DNA of 64,000 nucleotides from Conus ventricosus. Taxonomy: Eukaryota > Mollusca > Gastropoda > Neogastropoda > Conidae. Location of the stretch: NCBI GenBank assembly GCA_018398815.1, contig CM031595.1:45752551-45816550 (forward strand), in the 5' to 3' direction. Below the pieces are notes generated by a model. That model saw only the letters and a program-made list of their open reading frames with translations, did not search any database and was not told where the DNA came from. A program made the translations under genes and the position numbers. Shown piece after piece: positions 1 to 13,600 of this stretch. How positions within the stretch are numbered: the first letter of the stretch is position 1; every line of letters begins with the position of its first letter.

Positions 1-705
1 CCCCCCTCCCCCCCCCCTCCCCTTCATTCCACTCTGTTCAACCTCCTCCTTCCTGTTTTTGTGCTGTGATTCCATTCCTAGGTTTATCAGGTGTTAGTTA
101 TGAGTAGTAATAACAAAGGCTTGGCATTACTTTTTAGAATCATGTTTTGCTTGGCTTTACTTTTTAGAATCATGTTTTGATATACTAACTTTGAATTCAA
201 ACGAAGGATCTAAATGACCAGAGTAATCCATAATGACCCATTTGGAATGATTCTTTCGTTTTCCCTTTTTTTTGAGTTTGGGAAGTAGATTTACACTATA
301 TGAAGAATAGCAATAAGCTGAACTCATTAATGGACGCTTTTGTTAAAATGTAAAGAGAATGTATATTGTATGAAAAGAAAAAAACTGCCTCCGGTCTAAA
401 AGATCATGACACAGCTCTTTTTTTGTACTTCTTGTTAGGGGAGGTTTTTCTTACTTCTTTTTTTTTCTGCAGAAACACCTACTGTTACTGTACACAATAT
501 TTTCAGTTTATTGCTGTGGATTTTGAACATGATCTGCATTTAATTTTATTTCTGTGATTTTTTTTTTACATTCATCCCTGTCTCCCACACACACGCCATT
601 TAAATATGATGCTCAGGACTTTATAAAATGTGTTAGTGAAGACAGATACTTTTTTTCCCTAGAAATTTATATTACATAAATGGTACTTTAAATTGTTATG
701 TCTAG
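1..705. other. Intron (partial) upstream of the first visible exon
   Basis: AT-rich, T-run-rich DNA with no reading frame that I recognise. It begins with a C-rich run and ends in a T-rich tract leading to the acceptor TCTAG at 701-705. The 5' part of the host gene, including the start codon and the first part of the RhoGAP domain, must lie before base 1. Confidence 0.6.
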
Positions 706-914
706 GAGTTGACCAAGAAGGGATTTTCCGTTATCAGTGGAAGTGCACGGATTGTAGACAAGTTGAGGTCTCATTCAACACATCAGGAGATGCTGATCTG
801 GATGGGGAGACAGACATCATGGCTGTTGCGGGACTCTTGAAGTTGTTTCTGCGGGAACTGCCTGATTCTCTTGTACCAGAGCATCTCACGCAGGAATTCA
901 TTGCCATCAGACCG
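706..914 (+). CDS. FAM13A: FAM13 exon 1 (visible): RhoGAP, arginine finger
   Basis: Acceptor TCTAG ends at 705 and donor GTGGGT starts at 915. The exon reads VDQEGIFR, then after a displaced stretch [10 protein letters not shown] and [19 protein letters not shown]. Arg in GIFR is the expected catalytic arginine finger. Between about 732 and 774 the RhoGAP-like reading ([13 protein letters not shown]) lies one base out of frame. An apparent extra T at 731-732 and a missing T at 774-775 compensate each other, so the two ends share one frame. Sequencing error or early decay are both possible. Confidence 0.8.
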
Positions 915-1403
915 GTGGGTTTTGTCCTTTTTCTGTTTTTCTCTTCTCTGTATAGCAAAGGAAATAAAGTGATTGTGAGAGGCTGGTACACATGTGACTG
1001 ATGCAGTCAGTCTGTGAGTTGCTTATTTGTGAAATAAGACATGTATTGATAACCTCTTTTTTTTCTTTTAAATTCGGGACAAATGACAGCAAGAAAATGC
1101 TAGACTTATGGTATGATAGATCATGTTAAAGTCTATGGCAATATTGAATGAAAAATGGACTTTTCCAATAGCTTGAAAAGTTGATTGATAAAACAAAAAC
1201 ATCATACGTTTTGCTGCAAGATTGAAGGAAAAATGGACTGTTTTCCAATAGCTTTAAAAGTTGATTTGATAAGAAAAAATTGTAAGTGGTGCGCATACTT
1301 GGTGCAGTTTGTGGATACTTTATTTTTAAACATATTGAAATTTCATGTGTAGAAATTTTCGAGAGTTCAAGAAAAATTGGAGATTTGTATGTGTGTGTAT
1401 GCA

Positions 1404-1472
<69 letters not shown>

Positions 1473-4400
1473 CATTGTTTTCATGGTTGATTGATTGATA
1501 GATGTTTTGAAAACAAAAGTGACTGCCTTCTCTGTTTGAAATGTTTCATTAATTGTTTAGAGTTGCATAGTCGTTTAATTTCTCAAACACTCACACACAT
1601 GCATGATGCAGACACACAAATAGTGCATGTAAAATTATGCACAAGAAAATAGTCCTTTGAATTTGAGTTTTAAAACCTTTCCAGGCTTGTCTAACAAACA
1701 AGACTACATACTGCGCCTGAGATCACGCCTGCACAGCTTGCTGAGGAGAACTATGCGCTGCTGAAATACATCATGTTGTTTCTTAGTTGCTGTGTCGTCT
1801 CACCATGATGAAAATTAAAATGGGACCAATGGCTCTGGCTATCGTTTTGGACCCAATATCTTCAGGTACCATTGCACATGTATATTTTCATTTTATGGTT
1901 GTACTCTCAGAGATTGTGGAAAAAAAAAGTCAGTGGGCCGGTGGTTTACATCTGCATACAGCTGTTGGATTTTAATGGGTTGTTGGGTTAATATTTAATG
2001 TTCTTCGGCATTATATTGAATCTGTAAGTTGCTGCTCTTCTCTACACCTGGTCAAAGTAAACGACAGTTGAATGTTACTGCTTTTAATTCTAAGTACATC
2101 TGTCATTTAATTGTTTACTTCAGTGTTTCAGTGCGGCTATACAATCAATCTGACCTTGCCATTTTGTCTTTGAATTTTTTTGAATTCGTAGTTGAAGTAT
2201 TTGTAACAGTTATCTCGTATCCACCTTTCCATTACACCCCTTCATAATTTTCGGATCATTTTGAATTAGAAAAACAAGGCCAGGGCTACAGTCTTTTGAA
2301 AAAAATGAAATAATGTAGTCATTTTCAGTGCCTTGCCTTACATGCTCTCACATGATTCATTTGTCAACATCAACAAATGTACATCATAATTTGAAAGATG
2401 CATGCATGCATATAGATTCCAGATAACATGCATGTGTCAGAGGGCTAGCTGTTGAAATTACTTGTGCATGATACTAACTGTGAAGAAAGTGCGTAATTTG
2501 ACATGTCCCTTTCCCTACCCCCCACTTCCCATCTCCCTAGGCCCCCCCTCCTCCCTTCTTCGTGTCTTCCAGCAGGTCAAAGTAAACAAAGTTCACGAGG
2601 TTGCGATGTTGCGATGAACTGTTAACTCGTTGACTTGACACCAGTGACAGCAAAGAGGTCATATGACAGGGTACGCATACAGCCCTGCTCTTTGCCTTAG
2701 TGTTTGAGATGGGTGGGATGGGTGAGAGATAGCGTGTGGCAGTGAACTGGTGTTTGCTAATAGAAGGGAGGGGTTTGAGAGAAACATTATCGTGGTCCAT
2801 GTAGGTTACATGCCCATTGACTATAAACACAAGTGGGGATCTTTCTTTACTTAAATGAACTTGCCTGAGAGACAAAGCCCCAGAAAAGGTTCATATCTGT
2901 CAACTGGTTCTTGAACGTTTTTGTTTTTGTTCTTGTTTTTGTGTGTGTTGTTTTTGATCTGGTACAAGGCAAAGAAAAACCTGCATGTGCTACTGTAGTG
3001 GAACCTCTGGTATATGCTCAGCATAGGGTTAGTTCGCCAACACCTCCCTTCCCAGCAGTATTGTACTGAAAAGAAAAGAAATACTTGTAGAATTTATGAC
3101 TTCACCATGTTGCTTTTACAAAGAAGAGTAACTGTAAACATAGATCTTACCCTGTCCAAATTAGATTATGTCATTTAGCAGATAATATTTTGTGCCTTGT
3201 GTGAAATAGTTGATGGTGCCTTCCAGTATGATCCATGTGTATAGTCACAATTATTAATTCTGCTTACAATGATACTTTTGTGTCGCATAGTGTTTATGTA
3301 TACAGGAAAACAACGCTTACATGTTTTTTTTTTCTTCTTTGCATCACATCTTTATTTTGCCATTTCAGCAACCCTCAGCACCAAATCCATAGGGAGTGGT
3401 CAATGTGAGTCTTTATGAAGCAGATTACCAGAGGAGAGACTGCGCTGCTGCCAGACCACTTTAGTGCTGGTCAGTGGCGCTGTTCTGATCCACAGGACAC
3501 CACCTGCTAAGCCTGCAACTGACAACAATAATTGCTTAGTTGCAGAGCCAGCATGAGTGAGTGTCTCCTTTAGGAGGGTGCCACCAGTCTGAAAGTCCCT
3601 TTGTTACTTGCTGATACTAGCAACTCAGCACCTCAGCAAGGGGACAGGGACGCGAGAGGAAATTAAAACAGAGATCACAAGGAGAGCAGGGCATGAAAGA
3701 CCACAAAGTTTGAGACTTTTTATGTGATTATGAAGCTGAGGATGATGAACATAAGCTTCATTTTGGTCTCAGACTGCATGACGGGGCTTTTACTTTTTAT
3801 CCGGGATTTAAAACCAGCCTGAAAAATACAGGCCTGCGGTGGTTCAGGAAGTTTAGCAGTACTCTAAAAGCAAACCATGATTAAGTGGATGGAACTAATC
3901 ATATATTTTCCAGATTTTCCGCTGAGTCCATAACAAATCAACTCGGAAGGGGGGGGCGGGTCGGGGCAGAAAAAATTCCAAAAATAAATGGCGTGATGGG
4001 AATTAAACCCACCCCTTCCCAGCGGAAATCTGTGATTTTAAACCCCACTGAAACAGGGGGAGGATGGTCCTTTCCCCATTTTTTTAAAAAAAATTTTATA
4101 TACATCGACTGTTCACCGCGTGTTTTTTCCCTATTTTGGTGAAAATATGAGTTAAAAATTTAAAAAAAAAAAAAGGTAGGAAAAAATTTTTTTAGACATT
4201 TTCTAAGTTTTTAGTGGAAATTGAACCCCCGAGTTCAAAAATGATGGTGTCTTGGTTTTGAAAGAGCAAAAACTTTTTACTCCCTTGCGCTGAAGTGTTT
4301 CCCTGTGACTGCTTCTTTAACAACAATTTATACAGTTTCGAACCATAGCGAAAACTAAGGAGTGAAATTAAAAGAAAGAAAAGAAGAAAAAAAAAAAAAG

Positions 4401-4573
4401 AGGGCTTTAAATTTGTCCCAAAGGGTTACTGTTGAATCAGGTTTGAAAACATTTGTGTAGAGGAACCCTCTTTTTTTTCTCTTTAACTGTAGTTGCTCAA
4501 ATCCTCCCCTGTTGTGTGATGGCAGTTTAAAAAAAAACCACAATTTCTCTCTCCTCTCTCTCTCTCTCCCCTC

Positions 4574-4612
<39 letters not shown>

Positions 4613-7600
4613 TTTTTTTGCAAAAAATTCGAAGATTTGAAATATTCTTTAAGAAAATCCACTAATTTTTGTTGAAAAGTACACCAGTAACAATTTTAGG
4701 TTAAAAAGACTTTTACTTTCCGCCATAGTGCAACAAAAAAGGGCAATAACTCCAAACAATGCTGCTTGCAGCCCTGAGGGTAAAATTCAACAAACCAAAG
4801 TGTGGTCGTCGCCGGCCACTTAACGGCTAAGTCCTAACTCAAAAACATTTTGGGCGCCACATAGCGGGCCCCAGGTTCGGACGGCCCAATTAAGATAGGG
4901 GAGAGGTTTCACAGAGGGGTTTCGCCCGGTGGGATAATCGCTTTGCCGAGCCTCGATGTCGCGAGGAGGTCGGCCCTGGCTCCGACTCTTAGCCTTTTTG
5001 ATTGAAGTGTCCACGATTAACCCACACGGCGCCAGTTAAGTGGGGAAGGGGGCAAGGTGTGTGTGGGGGGGGTGAAACCTGCAATCAATTAAATGACCAA
5101 TTGACCACCACAGAGGAAAGGGTGTGGGGCCGTGACTGTCATGATTTAAATATCCAATGGAATTGAGGGAGCTAACTTCGGGTGTCGGGGAAAAAATCGC
5201 CCAATGGACTCGCCTTTTTTGGACGTTCGGAACAAATAAGAAGGATGTGAGAGTGAGAGAACGGAAAAAAGGAGGGGGAGAACAAACAGGAGAAGGGAGA
5301 GAGGGTCTGGGTAGTCTCTGCAGGGAAAGGCAGAGGGATGGGGGGTTTTTTGGGCATTAGCCGAGATAGTCTGCAGGGGAAAGGACTTGGGGATGTGGAG
5401 AGAGTTGCTAAACTAAGAAGAGGAAAAAGAAAGAAAAAAAAGAAAAAAAAAGCAACCGCCTTTGAAAAGGCAGCTAGAGAGAGGGGGGAGTGCAAGGGTT
5501 TTTTAAGCAGGAAAAAAGAAGGGAAACAGATCGATGTTGATGTCATGTTTTTTCACGGGGGTTCGACCTCTACTTGGCCGCGCCACTTTCCGACAGCCAA
5601 GCCAGTCCCAACAGTCCAGCTGCCGATCCCAGCGTTAATTGACCGGGCCGCGTTGTGCCTTTGTTGTGAAAGTGACATGAAAAGAAAAAAAAAAGGGAAA
5701 AAAGAAAAAGGGGCAGTGTTCTTAAATAGTTAGCCCTGGCCAGGTAAATAGAAAATCTATTTTACCCGGGTTATTATGATTTTTTTGAAAAATGTTTTTG
5801 TGAAGTTAAGGAAAAGAGGAAGTTTTATTTTGTTTGATTCCTTGCTTGTGGTTCGTTCTATGAAACATGGTGTAAAGTTTAGATTTTCTAGGGGTTTGAT
5901 GGCGAATGCTGATATAGTTGAGATCGTAAAAAAGTGGGTGTGTTTGGGGGCTGTCGCTAGTCCTTCCCTCCACTGCATCCCCCGAGGTTGAAAAATTTAT
6001 TGGCGAGCCTCCCAGGATTTTGGCCCTTTTTTTTTTAAAATTGTTCAACTTCTCAGGAGGAAGTGGGTGGGATTCAAGTTTGTAATCCTAAGAAAGGGGG
6101 TTGTTTACTGTATTTTCCCCAAAGATGTTAAATCTGGCTTGGCTTTGCCCCAAAGATAGTTAATACTAGGCGGGGCTTTTCAGCCCAGAGTATCTTTTCG
6201 CACAGAGCTTTTTGTCTCTTGTTGGGTCAGGCGTGGGCGTTTATAAAAACTTAACTACGTTGTCCCAAGCTAATTTATCATTCTTTGGATTGTGCTATTA
6301 CGTCACTCGTGTCGGAACCCCCTTTTGGGCTGTGTAGTAAAAAAATCTTGTTAAAAAAAAAAAAAAGAAAGAGAAATAAGGCGGAAGAAAAGAACCCCCA
6401 TTGAAAACTTGTGACGTGCTCGGTTTTAGGCTACTTGGAGATGAGTTGGTGCATTGTGGAAAACCAACAAAAGAGGGAAAAGGATAAACGCGGGGAAAAG
6501 ACCCCGTGTTGCAGTAAAAATAGCAAGGGAAAGGACAAAAGCTAGCGGAGCAGGAAACAAAAAGGTTTTAGGATTCGGTAATGAAAATCAGGCTAGGAAA
6601 AGCGGGAAAACGAAAGACAAGGAAGGCGGGAAACGGAAAAATTAAAGGTTAAATTAGGCTAGGAAAGTGAAAATACAAAGGGGCCACGAGGAGGGGAGTT
6701 CAGTTTCCAGTGACTCTGTGCGCAGCTTGCCCCCGACCCAAGTTGCCAAAATTTTTAAAGGGAAACCGTTCGTTTGAGCTCCTCTTTTAAAAAAAAAACC
6801 CCCGGGCGACCCCCGGGTTGGCCCCCGAAGAGTGGGCAGTCTTTTGTCAGCGCTATTGACGGGTAAAGGATTAAGTTTTTTACTGCATTGCCAGCAGACA
6901 CCCAAAGTTTTGGTGCTGTGAAGGAATCATTGATGAAGGGGTTTGACCCCCAGAGGAAGGTTTTAGAAAGAAATTTCGCCCCAGCTAGTTGCAAGCGGGG
7001 AAAGTACCTCGTTTGGTGCACTTTAGTCCCTATTTGATAAATGGTTTTAGTTTAGTGGTACGAAAAAAGTTGCTGAATTGAAAGAGCTAGTTATGAAGGG
7101 AAAAGTTTTTCAGGTTTCGGCCTGAGTAACATCTTTGAAAGGAGCAGCCCGAGAAGCAGGAGTTGTTGAAGTTTGCAGGGTGTAAGGAGGCCGTTTTGGG
7201 GATGGTGCAGGAGAAACGGTGCTGGCCCGGTGAGAAGGTGCAAGGAGCTAGGGGGGTTTTCTGCAAAAGTCTGCAAACCCGTGGGGGGCAGAAAGGGGGG
7301 GCAAAGGGAATTTTTGGTGTTTCATTTGTCCAGGAAGGGACTGGGCGAGGGAAAATTTTGCATGAGGTTCCCGAAGGCGGCGCCTTGCAAGGGTGGATAA
7401 GGGTGTCAGGGAACGATGCAGTGGAAAACCCAAAAGGATTCAGTTTGAAAAGGGGGGGGGGAGTGCAGCCTAGGCAGCACTGGACAGCGTCGTGTCAGGG
7501 TGGAGGGCCTAGGCTGAGTGGTTTTTTACCCTGGAAGAAAGGGTGGGTTTGGCCAGCAGAGGGGGGAAAAAATGTTACGAGACATGGTTGTTATGCGGTG

Positions 7601-10600
7601 TAGTCGAACAACGCTGGGGCGAGAAGGGGGTTTGGGCAGGGCAAAATCCAGCCTTACCTTAAACGATGGCACTGTGAGGGAGTTTCAGTTGCTAAGATAG
7701 AAGTCTACCCCTTACTTTCAGGCGAGTTGTCTCGTTGGTGATGGAGAAAACCCCCCCCGATTTGTCATTTGGAAAAATTCCCGGGGCAAGGGATCCAGGG
7801 GATCCCCAGTTGTTGATGTAAGGGGCAGCGCTCAGCAGGAGCAAGAAAGGGGGAAAGGTTTTTAAACCCTTAGTTGTTCCCGGAAGGAAGTGGGGATAGT
7901 GGTCGCCTGATGAGTTTTTGGGCCCCGCGCAGGAAACAAGACCCCTTTGCTGTGAAGTCTTGGGGTTGGCAAGAGGTGGAGGAAACAGGAGGTTAGAGGA
8001 GGTTTAGACAGATTTTTTGTGAAAGGGGGCTGTTTTTTACCCAGTGTTCACCAAGGGGAAAACAGGGAAGGTGAACTCAGAGGTACCAGGGTTATCGTGA
8101 CACTGTCATGCAGTGGGTCAGAGTCGCCATGGGGGTATTTGGCACCAGCAAAACGCTGACCCTCTTTGATGCTTTCATTGGCCCGGAGCAATGGCAGAAT
8201 CAAAGGGTTTTGCATGTAGTGACGTTGTCAAAGGTAGCCCCAAGAGGGGTGAAAAGGGGGGCGCCTCTTAAACTCCCCTTTTAATTGACACACATTCAGG
8301 GGGTGGCTGTTGATCTGATTGGCCAATCCCCATGTTCCAAAGGTGGGGACAGGTTTGTGTTGACGTGGTGGGGTACCGGACCAGTACCCAGAAGCGGTTG
8401 CATTGAAAAAAGGTAGATACGAACGGGCGCTGAAGGGGTGTAGACTTTCTCCGCGTGGGTGTGCCAGCACAATTTCAGTGCGGGGGTCCAGTTCACCTGG
8501 GTTATGAGGGAGGTCAAAAGGTGCTGGGACCAGCGCTCACTTTCCCCCTACCACCACAATGCAAAGGCTTTGGTGGAAAGTTCAACGGTGTGCTGAAAGG
8601 GCATCTTAAAGAAGCTCGTGAGGAAAGGCCAAGGGTTGGGACCGCTAATTCGCGGCCCTGTTTGCCCACGGGAGCCCCTCAGGGAAAAAACGGCTTTTGC
8701 CTTTGAGTGCTGTATGGGGGACGTTCGGGGACCGGTGTGTTTCAAAAAGGGTGTGGTCCGGGAACAGGAGTCCGAAGAAATCCCACATATCTTGGGGGAC
8801 TTACCAATGGGTGAGGGGCTGTAAAGGGGCAGGGGTTTGCAGGGGCTGGGTCGTCCAGAGAAGCAGTATGCAGGAAGGGGGAAGCAATCCTCAAGGTGGG
8901 AGTAAGTCCGTTATGCTTCCCCCGGACACAAAAAGCTGCTGTGCATTGGAAGGGAATTCCCATCATTGAAAAGGTTTTATCGGACTACCCCAAAGATGTA
9001 ATGGGAAAACAAAATTTTCCCTGCAAATTTGTCCGCAAATATATTTAGGTGGACTCAGCCATAGGCCAGCAGAATCATTGTGGGGGGAAGGGACCCCGCA
9101 GAAAAAGGGGGAAAATTTTTTGCCCGAGTTTCCAGGAGAAGTCATACAGGGATGTGACTGTTGAAGGGCTAGAAGGGGACGGGGAAGTTAGGGGGCCCAG
9201 AACGGTATGGGCGTCCCCGGGTGAAAACCAGGCAGGACACTTAAAAATGTACGGTGGAGTTAACATCGCAGAAACCCGTACATGTGAAGCCTACCCGATC
9301 CTATGCCACCAAGCAAGTGATCGAGGAGGAGGTAGAAAAGATGTTGGACCTTGGGGTGATTGAACCATCCAAATCATCATATAGTGCACCCGTCGTCTTA
9401 GTGAGGAAAAAGTCAGGTGAGCATCGATTCTGTGTCGACTATAGACGTCTAAACAGTGTCACCAAGGTCGATGCAGAGGTCATACGAACATGGAAGACCT
9501 GTTCGCTCAGATCGCCACAAGCAAGAGCCAGTATTTCACCAGGATAGATCTGAGCAGGGTTACTGGCAAATAGCCCTGAGTGAGGACTCAAAGGAAGTCA
9601 CAGCATTCTCCACTCCTATGGGGCTATACCAGTGGCGAGTACTTCCTTTTGGTATGGTCAACGCGCCTGCAGTCTTCTCTCGGATGATGAGGAAGTTATT
9701 GACGGATTGGAAGGCGTTGTGAATTTCATGGATGACATTCTGATAGCGTCCGAGACATGGGAGGAGCATATGAGGCAGCTAGGAGCAGTTTTAGAGAGGT
9801 TGAGGAAAGCAATCTCACTGCCAGACCACAAAGTGCCAGGTTGGTTTTCCAAGCTGGAGTTCCTAGGTTTGTTGTCGGAGGCGACACAAAGCAGCCGGAA
9901 AGAGGAAAGGTGGAGAAGATGATGATTCAGAGAGACCAAAGACCAAAAACGAAGTCAGGAGTCTGCTAGGTTTTATTGGCTTCTACAGGGAGTTTGTTCC
10001 AAATTTCGCTGCGATCACGAGTCCTCTCAGTGATTTGGTCAAGGCAGGGAAACCGGCAGTGGTCGAGTGGTCAGACGCTGCAGAGCAAGCACTGCAGACG
10101 GTGTTGGAAAGACTAGGTTCCCGTCCCATCTTGAGCTACCAGATATGTCCAAACCATTTTTGTTGCGGACAGATGCATCAGGTGGTGGGATAGGTGCAGT
10201 ATTGTTACAGGAGCATGAAGGGTCGAGTTTCCTGTGAGATATGCTAGCAGGAAGTTGACAAAGTGTGAAGAGGGTACGCAACGGTGGAGAAGGAGTGTTT
10301 AGCTGTCGTGTGGGCCGTGCAGAAGTTCCACAAATACTTGTATGGGAAAGAGTTCGTGATAGAGGACAGATCACCAACCACTCAAATTCTACAGGAGGCG
10401 CAGCTGAAAAACAGCAGAGTTCTGCGTTGGGCAATGGCACTGCAGCCCTACAGGTATCGAGTGCAGTACATCCCAGGTCGACAGAATGTCGGAGCTAACT
10501 ATTTAAGCCGTGTAGTCTAGCAAGCTGCAACTCAGAGGAAGTCAGTCTATCCGGGGTGCTTTGTTGATAATATGTGTTGGTTACAGTTATGTTGATTGGA

Positions 10601-13600
10601 TATGGGTTCATTCCCAGTTGGCTATGGTTCATATTTTCTGTGTGAGACTTGTTCATATTTTCTTTGTGAGACTTGTTCATGTGAATGTAGTTATGCTTGG
10701 AGCATACAGTCACTTGTGTGGTAATGCATTATTGCAATAAGTGAGGATGGAGATTCCTCAGTGAAGTGTCATGGATCGTGGCATATTATATTGTGCTTTT
10801 CATAGAAATTGTGAAGAGAAGATGTGGCAAATCCGCAGGTAGGGGATTGCATAAGTGCGCACAGAGGTCGTTATAAAATGAGTTGAAATAACGCAAGAGC
10901 GCACGTCAATGATAATCATTGGAGTGTATTCACTAATGATATATTTTATAATTTGTAAACCGTTGGTTGTAAAGTATTTTTCAAACTTCGCACGTGTAGC
11001 TGTGGTTCAGCAAATTCGGTTGTTGTCTTTTTTGTACCGTTGTTTTGAGACAATGCGGTGCATAGTCTTTTGCAAGGGGGAAATTGTCACGGTCAAATTC
11101 AACACAACCAAAGTGTGGTCCGTCGCCGGCCACTTCAACTGGACATAAGTCCTAACTCAAACATTCTGGGCGCCACAATAGACGGGCCCATGGTTCGGAT
11201 CCGGCCAATTAAGCATAGGGGAGAGGCTTCACAGAGACGGTCTGTCCGGCTAGACGGACTAATCAGCTTTGACCACGCCTCGATGTCTAGCGAGACGAGT
11301 CGTAGCGCCTGGCTCAGACTCATCTAGCCAATTTAGATTGACCAGTGTCCACGACTTAAGCCACACGGCGCCAGTTAAGTAGGGAAGGGGGGAAGGTAGT
11401 GTGTGGTGGGGGTGAAACCTAGCTAATCAATTAAATGACCAATTGACCACCACAGAGAGTAAGGCGTGTCGGCGTGACTGTCATGATTTGAATATCCAAT
11501 GGAATTAGAGGGAGCTAACTTCGGGTGTGTCAGGGGTAAAAATACTGACCAATGGTACTCGCCCTTTTGGACAGATCGGAACACAATAAGAAGGATGTGA
11601 GAGTGAGAGAACGGAAAAAGGAGGGGGAGAACGAACAGAGAGACAGGGAGAGGAGAGGTCTGAGTGTAGTCTCTGCAGGAGAAAGGCAGAGGGATGAGAG
11701 GAGTGAAGTTTGGGCATTAGCACGAGATAGTCTGCAGAGGAAGGACTTAGGAGAGATGTGGGAGAGAGTTGCTAACTAATGAAGAGGAAAAGAAAGAAGA
11801 AAAAAAAGAAAAGAAAAGCAACCATGTCCATTTGATAAGAGCAGACTAGAAGAGAGAGAGAGAGAGTGCAATGCGTTAATGCAGGAAGAAAGAAAGGAGA
11901 ACAGATCGATGTTGATAGTCACTGTTCTATCTTCACTGGGGTTCGACCTCATACTTGGCCAGCGCCACTTTCATCGACAGACCAACGCCAGTGCCAACAG
12001 TCCAGCCTGACCGATGCCAGCAGTCTAACTTGACCGGTGCCAGCAGTTGTGCCGTGTTGTGAAAGTGACAGTGAAAAGAAAAAAAAGAGAAAAAAGAAAA
12101 AGAGACAGTGATTCGTGAATAGTTAGATCACCTGGCCAGGTAAAGTAGAAATCTATTTATACCGGGTTAGTTAATGATGTTTTAGACAAATGATTTTGTG
12201 AAGTTAAGGAAAGAGAGAATGTTTTATTTTGTTTGATTCCATATGCATTGATGGTCGTTCTATGAACATGTGTAGTAAGTTATAGACTTTACTAGTGGTT
12301 TGATGTGACGAATGCATGATATATGAATGAGATCGTAAGCAAGCTGTGAGTGTGTTTGGGCTGTGCGCTAGTCCTTCCTCCACTGACATCACCCGAGGTT
12401 GACAATTTATTGGCGGCCTGCCAGGTATTCTGGCCCATTTATTATAATTGTTCAACTTCTCAGAGAGGAAGCTGGGTGGGATTCAAGTATTGTAATCCTA
12501 AGACAAGGGGTTGTCTTACTGTATGTTCCCAAGATAGTTAAATACTAGGCTTGGCATTGCTTCCAAGATAGTTAATACTAGGCTTGGCATTCAGCCCCAG
12601 AGTACTCATTTCGCACAGATTGCCTATAATTCGCTCTCATAGTTGGGTCAGGCGCTGGGCGTCTTATAAAAACTAACTACGTTGTCCCAAGCTAATATTA
12701 TCATTCATAGGATTGTGCTATTACGTCACTCGTGTCGGTAACCACCAGTTTGGCTGTCGTAGTAATAAAATCTTGTTCAAAAAAAAAAAAAGAAAGAGAT
12801 ATAATGGCGGAAGAAAAGAACACCCCATTGAACAACTTGTGAGCGTCGCTCGTGATTTAGGCTACTCTGGAGATGAGTTGCGTGCATTCGTGGAAAACCA
12901 ACAAAAGATGGAAAGAGATGAACGCGCGGAAAGACGCCGTGTTGCAGTAGAAATAGCAGACAGGAAAGGACTAAAGCTAGCGCAGAGCAGGAAACAGAAA
13001 GATTAAGGATTCAGGCTAATGATAATCAGGCTAGGGAAAAGCAGGAAACAGAAAGACTAAAGGAAGCGCAGGAAACGGAAAGATTAAAGGTTCAATTAGA
13101 GCTAGAGAAAGTGAGAATACAAAGGGAGACCACCGAGGATGGGAGTTCAGTTTCCAGTGACTCTGTGCGCAGCTATGCCCCGACCCAAGTTGCCAAAATT
13201 CTCTGAAGGAACCGATTCGATTGATGCATACATCAGTCGTTTCGAAACGTTTGCGACCAGCCAGGGTTGGCCTCCAGAAGAGTGGGCAGTCATTTTGTCA
13301 GCGCTATTGACGGGTAAGGCATTACAGATTTCACTGCATTGCCAGCAGACACCCAATCTGATTTTGGTGCTGTGAAGGAATCATTGATGAAGGGGTTTGA
13401 CCTCACAGAGGAAGGATTCAGAAAGAAATTTCGCTATGCTAGATTGCAAGCAGGGAAACGTACACTCAGTTTGGTGCACGTTTAGATCACTATTTGATAA
13501 ATGGTTAGAGTTGAGTGGTACGAAAAAGGAGTTCGCTGAATTGAAAGAGCTAGTTATGAAGGAACAGATTTTGTCAGGTTGCGGCCTGAGTTAACTATAC

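Larger units (their letters stand above)
3850..9230. other. Homopolymer-rich, probably unpolished assembly segment
   Basis: Unusually many runs of 4-8 identical bases, on both sides of the 5' LTR border and through gag, protease and integrase of copy A. Compared with copy B, short mixed motifs are replaced by runs; the zinc-knuckle region near 7320-7370 against 13800-13850 shows this well. From about 9240 the sequence suddenly matches copy B almost base for base. A biological cause would have to ignore the element boundary at 4775, so a data-quality cause is more likely. Confidence 0.65.
5995..11084 (+). mobile_element. Gypsy internal region, copy A
   Basis: The primer-binding-site region follows the LTR (ATTGGCGAGCCTCCCAGG, compare copy B). 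Gag lies at about 6370-7500, protease near 7570-7800, integrase at about 8080-9000, RT at about 9250-9980 and RNase H at about 10140-10520. The 5' two thirds are in the homopolymer-rich segment and have no long open frame. The 3' third is nearly identical to copy B, with one-base indels. Non-coding 3' leader runs 10521-11084. Confidence 0.8.

Noticed and set aside
2537..2875. 112-codon minus-strand frame
   Set aside because: Composition and position give no support; probably chance in intron DNA.
3361..3780. Possible extra exon after TTTCAG at about 3368
   Set aside because: Stops in all frames close to the site, and exon 2 joins exon 3 well in FAM13 RhoGAP order without it.
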